Assembly: GCA_902783925.1 (NCBI GenBank)
Contig: CACZSV010000103.1
Coordinates: 1-11,733 of the forward strand
Source: an uncultured Coriobacteriaceae bacterium
GTDB taxonomy: Bacteria; Actinomycetota; Coriobacteriia; Coriobacteriales; QAMH01
Direction of reading: 5' to 3'
Length of the DNA stretch: 11,733 nucleotides
Shown: in pieces, positions 7,952-11,733 of the stretch
Numbering within the stretch: position 1 is the stretch's first letter
How the letters are laid out: every line of letters starts with the position of its first letter
The notes under the pieces: generated by a model
The model's database searches: none
What the model saw: the letters and a program-made list of their open reading frames with translations, nothing else
What the model was told of the DNA's origin: nothing
Program-made: the position numbers and the translations under genes

Positions 7952-7968
7952 GTACCTTTGCGAAGATG

Positions 7969-7997
7969 ATTCTAGTGAACTGCGAAGAGATTCTCAA
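7969..7997 (-). promoter_or_regulatory. Promoter of tRNA-Gln and glmU-prs-pth
   Basis: On the minus strand TTGAGA (7997-7992, 5 of 6) and TAGAAT (7974-7969, 5 of 6) are separated by exactly 17 bp. Transcription would begin near 7962, about 11 nt before the tRNA 5' end. It lies in the 60-bp gap after ispE and probably drives the tRNA and the genes behind it. Confidence 0.65.
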
Positions 7998-8011
7998 CTC
8001 TTGCACTTAAA

Positions 8012-8935
8012 TCATTTTTCTGGCAAGCACAGCTCGACCCAGGTGCAAAGCGGCGCAATATCATGCGCAAATGTGCGCGCTGAAGCCTCATCAGGGCAAA
8101 TCGCAAAGCTGGTCGAGCCACTGCCCGTCACAAGCGCGTTCAGAACGCAGGGGTGCTCACGCGCGAAACGCAGGCGCTTTGCAAGCTTTTCGCTTTGCGC
8201 GCAGGCCGCAGGCTCGAGATTATTCACACATAAAGTCGCGATGCGTTGCGCATCGTCACAAGCTTCGATTGCATGCGCAAGCTCATGGGCATCGGGGGCA
8301 GCTGGCGGCTGCTCGTCAAAATCGGCGTATATGCGCGCAGTTGACATGCCATGCGCATCACCCATGAGGACTATCGGAAGCTTGAACACCGGAAGTCGGC
8401 GCACCAGATGGTCGCCGCGCTCGTCCATAAGAGCCGTTCCCCCGTACAAGAAGAACGCGACATCGGCGCCAAGGGATCGTGCAACATCGAGAATACGCTC
8501 ATCAAGCACATCGATCTGCGCAATGCGCGCATATTCCTTCAATGCACTGGCGGCGTCACTCGAGCCACCGCCAAGACCGCCACCAGCAGGAATATGCTTT
8601 TCGACTTCTATAGAGAACACGCTTCCCGGCGCCGCGACCAAGACTCCGCACGCGCGCTCTGCAGCATCGAGAGCGCGGAAGATGAGGTTATCTTGCACGG
8701 CCAGGCCTTCGACATCGCATGCAAGCGCGATGGCCGAACCCAATTGGGTAAACGCGATATTACTCTGGGTACACAGGGGCTCGTGCGTGCACACGAGCAT
8801 GTCGCACAATGAGAGCTCGTGGAAGACAGAATCAAGTTGATGATACCCATCTGCCGGCGGATACTGCACCGAGAGGCACAGGTTAACCTTCGCATGAGCT
8901 TCAAGCGCATGCGCTTGAGCAGATGATGCCTTCAT
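8012..8935 (-). CDS. ispE: IspE, 4-diphosphocytidyl-2-C-methyl-D-erythritol kinase
   Basis: 307-aa GHMP-family kinase that phosphorylates CDP-methylerythritol in the MEP pathway to IPP and DMAPP, so this organism appears to use the non-mevalonate route. Motifs: AHAKVNLCLSV with catalytic Lys16, GYHQLDSVFHEL, the glycine-rich ATP loop PAGGGLGGGSSDAAS (116-130) and LGADVAFF with the likely catalytic Asp158. The C-terminal VTGSGSTSFAI matches the third GHMP motif. Length is typical (about 280-310). The ATG at 8935 has only a weak GAGC upstream, but it begins 15 nt after the veg stop, so coupling to veg translation is likely. The first 11 residues before the conserved core are not conserved in kind. 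Confidence 0.95.
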   Translation of the reverse strand: MKASSAQAHALEAHAKVNLCLSVQYPPADGYHQLDSVFHELSLCDMLVCTHEPLCTQSNIAFTQLGSAIALACDVEGLAVQDNLIFRALDAAERACGVLVAAPGSVFSIEVEKHIPAGGGLGGGSSDAASALKEYARIAQIDVLDERILDVARSLGADVAFFLYGGTALMDERGDHLVRRLPVFKLPIVLMGDAHGMSTARIYADFDEQPPAAPDAHELAHAIEACDDAQRIATLCVNNLEPAACAQSEKLAKRLRFAREHPCVLNALVTGSGSTSFAICPDEASARTFAHDIAPLCTWVELCLPEK

Positions 8936-8950
8936 GTTGCTCGACGAGAC

Positions 8951-9250
8951 TTAGGCGATTTCCTGCTGGAGTGCAGGAAACAGCGGCTGCTCGTCTTCCG
9001 GATTGGTAAGCTCCACCATTCCCGTAAGGACGTCGACGTACTGATACGATTGGCGTGCCTTGCGTCCACGCTTTTCCTCAGTCTCGACAATGAATAGCGA
9101 ATTATGAGCTTGCGTCAGGATACCCTCACGCTCGATAATCTTTGAACGGCCCATATTGGCGCGAATGCGCAGGCGCCTACCGGTATAAGCAACAAGCGTC
9201 TCGTGAATATTATTCACATAGGCGACTTGTCTGCTGATTGCTTCTTCCAT
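8951..9250 (-). CDS. veg: Veg family protein
   Basis: 99-aa small protein matching the Veg family. Bacillus subtilis Veg stimulates biofilm matrix gene expression, but the molecular role is not settled. The family core is clear: TGRRLRIRANMGRSKIIEREGIL followed by SYQYVDVLTGMVELTN, with the small beta-rich fold expected for the family. The longest open frame begins at 9328 and would add 26 residues, but that extension overlaps the promoter region. The ATG at 9250 has a perfect AGGAGG upstream (spacing about 10), so it is preferred. The C-terminal NPEDEQPLFPALQQEIA tail is not recognised. It is first in an operon with ispE, a pairing also known in Bacillus. Confidence 0.92.
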   Translation of the reverse strand: MEEAISRQVAYVNNIHETLVAYTGRRLRIRANMGRSKIIEREGILTQAHNSLFIVETEEKRGRKARQSYQYVDVLTGMVELTNPEDEQPLFPALQQEIA

Positions 9251-9312
9251 GAATTTAGTGCCTCCTGAGACATGTGAGCGAGAAGTGTAACATATCTCGA
9301 TACAGTTAGCAT

Positions 9313-9322
9313 GTATTATACT
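9313..9322. promoter_or_regulatory. Overlapping divergent -10 boxes for veg and pgi
   Basis: GTATTATAC (9313-9321) is palindromic about its centre. On the minus strand it supplies TATAAT (9320-9315, perfect), placed about 65 bp before the veg ATG. On the plus strand it supplies TATACT (9317-9322, 5 of 6), about 75 bp before the pgi ATG. No strong -35 box is seen for either direction, so at most one may be active or an activator may be needed. Confidence 0.45.
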
Positions 9323-9397
9323 TTGCACGTTTCATTCGTTCCATATTGTCATGATGGCTTTAACCAAACTGTTACAACTCGGAAAGAAGACGAAGAC

Positions 9398-11161
9398 ATG
9401 GCATTTATCGATAGCTCCGAACTTGGACACTGCCCCACAGCGCAGCGTCTGATAGAAAACGAAGTCGCTTCCCGCATGGCAAAAAAAGACGGTTCGGTGT
9501 TTGATTTTTCGGCCGAAGCAGCCGAATGCGCATCCACTCGCCTAGATTGGACGACGCTTGCAAGCAACCCACCTACCGACCCATCCGAAATCGCGATCAT
9601 CGCACAGCAGGCGCGCAGTGAAAAGCTCGACGCCGTCGTGCTTATCGGTCAAGGCGGATCGACGCAAGCGCCTCAGACAGTCACCAAGCTTTTCAGCCTC
9701 GAGGTCAACGGCGAAGTCCCATTCAAAACCATGGATTCGCTTTCACCGGTATACGTTAACCATATCCTGGGTTCATCCGATCCCGCTCACACGCTCTACA
9801 TCGTCTCAAGCAAATCTGGCACGACGCTTGAGCCGACAGTGCTCAGCCACGTGTGCTGGAAATACGCCTGCGCGCATCTCGGAGCAGAACGCGCTGGCTC
9901 TCGCTTTATCGCGATTACCGACCCCGACACCGAACTCGAGCAAGTCGCGCGCAAGAATAACTGGCGTGCGATTTTGCACGGGGAGCCCAATATCGGCGGG
10001 CGCTATTCTGCGCTTTCGGTCTTTGGCCTTCTGCCCATGGCAAGCATTGGCTTCGATATCGAGAAGACCTTGGCAGATGCTGTTCCCATGGAGCGCCTTT
10101 GTGCGACGGACTCTTCGGAGAATCCCGCAATTTGGCTTGCGAGCTTCTTGTACGACAACCTCAAGGCGGGTCGCGACAAGTTCTCGCTGCTCATGCCCCC
10201 GAGCAAGCAGGTCTTCGGCCTTTGGGTCGAGCAGCTCGTCGCGGAGTCTCTGGGTAAGTCGGGCGTGGGTATACTGCCCAATGTCGAAGTCGACGCTGGC
10301 ATTCTTTCCGACCCGCACAAAGACCGCTGCGCAATCCTTTGCAATATGGACAACGACGAAGCATTCGAGCACGCACGTACCTGCGTGCACCCCGAGATTC
10401 CCGTCTTCCGCTTGGATATCCCCGATAGCACGGCCATGACGCGCTACTTCCTCATCTGGGAGTACGCTGTGGCGTTTTGCGGCTGGCTCATGCAGATCAA
10501 CCCCTTCGACCAGCCCGATGTTGAGAGCACGAAGATCGCCACGCGCCAGATTCTCGGACGTCAGGGAAGCAACTTTGAGGTGCCGCTAGACGTCTGGGGA
10601 AATCTCGCATATCAGGAGTTCAAGCTCGAGAACTGTAGTTACGCCGATCGCGTGTACGTGAGCTCGGCATTGCTCGACAAAACAGCCACCGATACAGACA
10701 CAATCGATGAAAACGCCGCGTTAAGAATGCTCTTCCGCTCGATCGATGACGGCGATTACTTCAGCTTCAATGCGTTTTTGCCGTTCAAGGGCATCGGCAG
10801 GCGCGAGACACTCGAGCGTGTGCGCCACCGTGTCGCCGACCGCCTCGAGGCATGCTCATGTCTGGAAATCGGCCCGCGCTATCTGCACTCGACAGGTCAG
10901 CTACACAAAGGCGGCCCCAACACCGGCGTCTTTCTCGTGGTGAGCAGCGACGAGCCATACGACATCAAAATTCCGCATGAGAACTACACCCTGGGTGGCG
11001 TGGAAAACGCCGAGGCGTTAGGTGATTTCTCTGCCCTTGCAAGCCGTGGAAGGCGCGCGGTCTACGTGCATCTCAAAGACAACGATTCCGAGTTCCTCTC
11101 GTTGCTTGCAGATGACGCTTGCTCTGCTATTTCTGCGGCGTACGCGTTGCGCGACCGATAG
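9398..11161 (+). CDS. pgi: Glucose-6-phosphate isomerase, TAL-PGI type
   Basis: 587-aa enzyme interconverting glucose-6-phosphate and fructose-6-phosphate. Visible motifs: IGQGGSTQAP (83-92), phosphate-binding SSKSGTT (137-143), NIGGRYSALS (198-207, PGI signature 1), QLVAESLGKSG with the probable base Glu283, and INPFDQPDVESTK (367-379, a divergent signature 2 with Asp for Gly and the conserved Lys379). A late GPRYLHSTGQLHKGGPNTG block (492-510) is characteristic of the PGI half of transaldolase-PGI fusion proteins. The transaldolase half is absent: only about 80 residues precede the PGI core. The ATG at 9398 has GGAAAGAAG eight bases upstream; an in-frame ATG at 9311 lies within the promoter and is rejected. 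It is monocistronic by position, divergent from veg. Confidence 0.9.
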   Translation: MAFIDSSELGHCPTAQRLIENEVASRMAKKDGSVFDFSAEAAECASTRLDWTTLASNPPTDPSEIAIIAQQARSEKLDAVVLIGQGGSTQAPQTVTKLFSLEVNGEVPFKTMDSLSPVYVNHILGSSDPAHTLYIVSSKSGTTLEPTVLSHVCWKYACAHLGAERAGSRFIAITDPDTELEQVARKNNWRAILHGEPNIGGRYSALSVFGLLPMASIGFDIEKTLADAVPMERLCATDSSENPAIWLASFLYDNLKAGRDKFSLLMPPSKQVFGLWVEQLVAESLGKSGVGILPNVEVDAGILSDPHKDRCAILCNMDNDEAFEHARTCVHPEIPVFRLDIPDSTAMTRYFLIWEYAVAFCGWLMQINPFDQPDVESTKIATRQILGRQGSNFEVPLDVWGNLAYQEFKLENCSYADRVYVSSALLDKTATDTDTIDENAALRMLFRSIDDGDYFSFNAFLPFKGIGRRETLERVRHRVADRLEACSCLEIGPRYLHSTGQLHKGGPNTGVFLVVSSDEPYDIKIPHENYTLGGVENAEALGDFSALASRGRRAVYVHLKDNDSEFLSLLADDACSAISAAYALRDR

Positions 11162-11200
11162 GCGACACGAGCATAGCTCCTGCATAAAAAACCCAGAACC

Positions 11201-11231
11201 GCACGCTCCTGCCGCGTGCTACATTTCTCTT
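11201..11231 (+). terminator. Weak terminator-like hairpin after pgi
   Basis: GCACGC (11201-11206) and GCGTGC (11214-11219) form a perfect 6-bp stem with a 7-nt loop. It is followed by TACATTTCTCTT, which is U-rich but broken. It lies 40 nt after the pgi stop. It could end pgi transcripts partially, allowing read-through into the next gene. Confidence 0.4.
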
Positions 11232-11265
11232 GACGAAGCGCTTGCGCGTGCGAGAAGGAGAAACG

Positions 11266-11733
11266 TTGCTGCTGTACGCGTGTGCAAGCTTTATGTTTGG
11301 CTATTCAAGCATACTGCCCATCGCCCAGAAGCTCATAGTGCGGCGGGGCCTCTGGTTGCACCCCATTCGGGGGCTTCTTATCATCGCAATAGCGTATTGC
11401 GTTGCGTCTTCGTGTCTGGCATGGACTCTGCCAGACGCCACTGCATGCTTGAGCCTTTCTCTTGGCTGCTTCTGCATGGCGGTGCTCTTTGTATGCGATA
11501 TGCATATGCGTATACTTCCCACGGAGCTTGTGGGTCTCTTGCTCGGGCTGTCCATTGCATATCGACTCTCTCATGGAAACATGCAGGAGCTTGGGATCAT
11601 AATCACCGCCATAGCTCCGCTTGCAGCCTTGCTTCTCGTCTGGAATAGAGTTCGTGCGAATGCCGGCAAAGCGGAGCTTCTCGGATCGGGGGATGTGAGG
11701 ATGCTTCTTCCCCTTGCGCTGTTTTCCGGAAGC
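11266..11733 (+). CDS. Type IV prepilin peptidase, A24 family (3' end outside window)
   Basis: 156 residues are visible and the frame is open to the window edge. It is a hydrophobic, multi-pass membrane protein with at least four candidate helices (about 1-17, 33-50, 57-74 and 102-120). Both aspartate motifs of the A24 aspartic peptidases are present: VCDMHMRILPTELV (compare D-x-x-x-x-x-x-P) and GSGDVRML (compare GxGD). Such enzymes cleave leader peptides of type IV pilins, Tad/Flp pilins or competence pseudopilins. The N-terminal cysteine-rich methyltransferase domain of large PilD enzymes is missing, which suggests a compact TadV/CpaA-like or archaeal-like form. The TTG at 11266 is chosen because AGAAGGAG lies five bases upstream; an ATG at codon 10 has no such site. 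Confidence 0.78.
   Translation, partial: MLLYACASFMFGYSSILPIAQKLIVRRGLWLHPIRGLLIIAIAYCVASSCLAWTLPDATACLSLSLGCFCMAVLFVCDMHMRILPTELVGLLLGLSIAYRLSHGNMQELGIIITAIAPLAALLLVWNRVRANAGKAELLGSGDVRMLLPLALFSGS

Noticed and set aside
6772..8010. 412-codon frame antisense to glmU and the tRNA
   Set aside because: It reads through a tRNA gene and opposite conserved GlmU motifs, so it is a shadow.
9251..9328. Longer veg start at 9328
   Set aside because: The added 26 residues are not Veg-like and cover the likely promoter. The ATG at 9250 has AGGAGG.
9311..9397. Longer pgi start at 9311
   Set aside because: This ATG lies in the -10 region and the extension has no family similarity. The ATG at 9398 has a purine-rich ribosome site.
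11022..11648. 208-codon frame overlapping the end of pgi and the prepilin peptidase
   Set aside because: It overlaps two better supported genes in another frame and lacks a recognisable domain.

Overview
The window is a chromosomal stretch of about 53-57% GC carrying mostly core genes. The mix points to the class Coriobacteriia (Actinomycetota), by inference. The heat-shock operon dnaK-grpE-dnaJ-hspR with a MerR-type HspR repressor is an actinobacterial arrangement. The neighbouring block veg-ispE-glmU-prs-pth keeps the order known from Bacillus and other Gram-positives. The glucose-6-phosphate isomerase resembles the PGI half of actinobacterial transaldolase-PGI fusions. Species cannot be named from the sequence alone.

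Layout, left to right. Positions 1-414 contain no convincing gene. They hold a tandem array of alternating CACCTT/AAGGTG half-sites (period 51-52 bp, entering from beyond the left edge), then a long nested stem (175-270) and two short perfect hairpins. Positions 415-4491 on the minus strand are the chaperone operon dnaK > grpE > dnaJ > hspR. It is preceded by a sigma70-like promoter whose -35 box overlaps a degenerate HspR operator (HAIR). Divergently, 4734-4919 (+) encodes a small 2x[4Fe-4S] ferredoxin with its own promoter, which carries a perfect 12-bp palindrome. The ferredoxin stop codon overlaps the stop codon of the convergent pth in a single CTAG.

Positions 4916-7951 (minus) read tRNA-Gln(UUG) > glmU > prs > pth from a good promoter just upstream of the tRNA. 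This links a tRNA, cell-wall precursor synthesis (UDP-GlcNAc), PRPP synthesis and peptidyl-tRNA recycling. Positions 8012-9250 (minus) are veg > ispE (MEP isoprenoid pathway). A compact divergent promoter region separates veg from pgi (9398-11161, +). A weak terminator-like hairpin follows pgi. From 11266 a TTG-initiated gene for a type IV prepilin peptidase (A24 family) runs off the right edge.

How the genes work together: DnaK, DnaJ and GrpE form the Hsp70 cycle, and HspR closes a feedback loop on their shared promoter. Pgi supplies or drains fructose-6-phosphate, the precursor of the GlcN-1-P that GlmU consumes. Prs makes PRPP, and Pth rescues peptidyl-tRNAs. Most of the window is ordinary. 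No clear new system was found; the least explained part is the helically phased repeat array and the structured DNA at 1-370.
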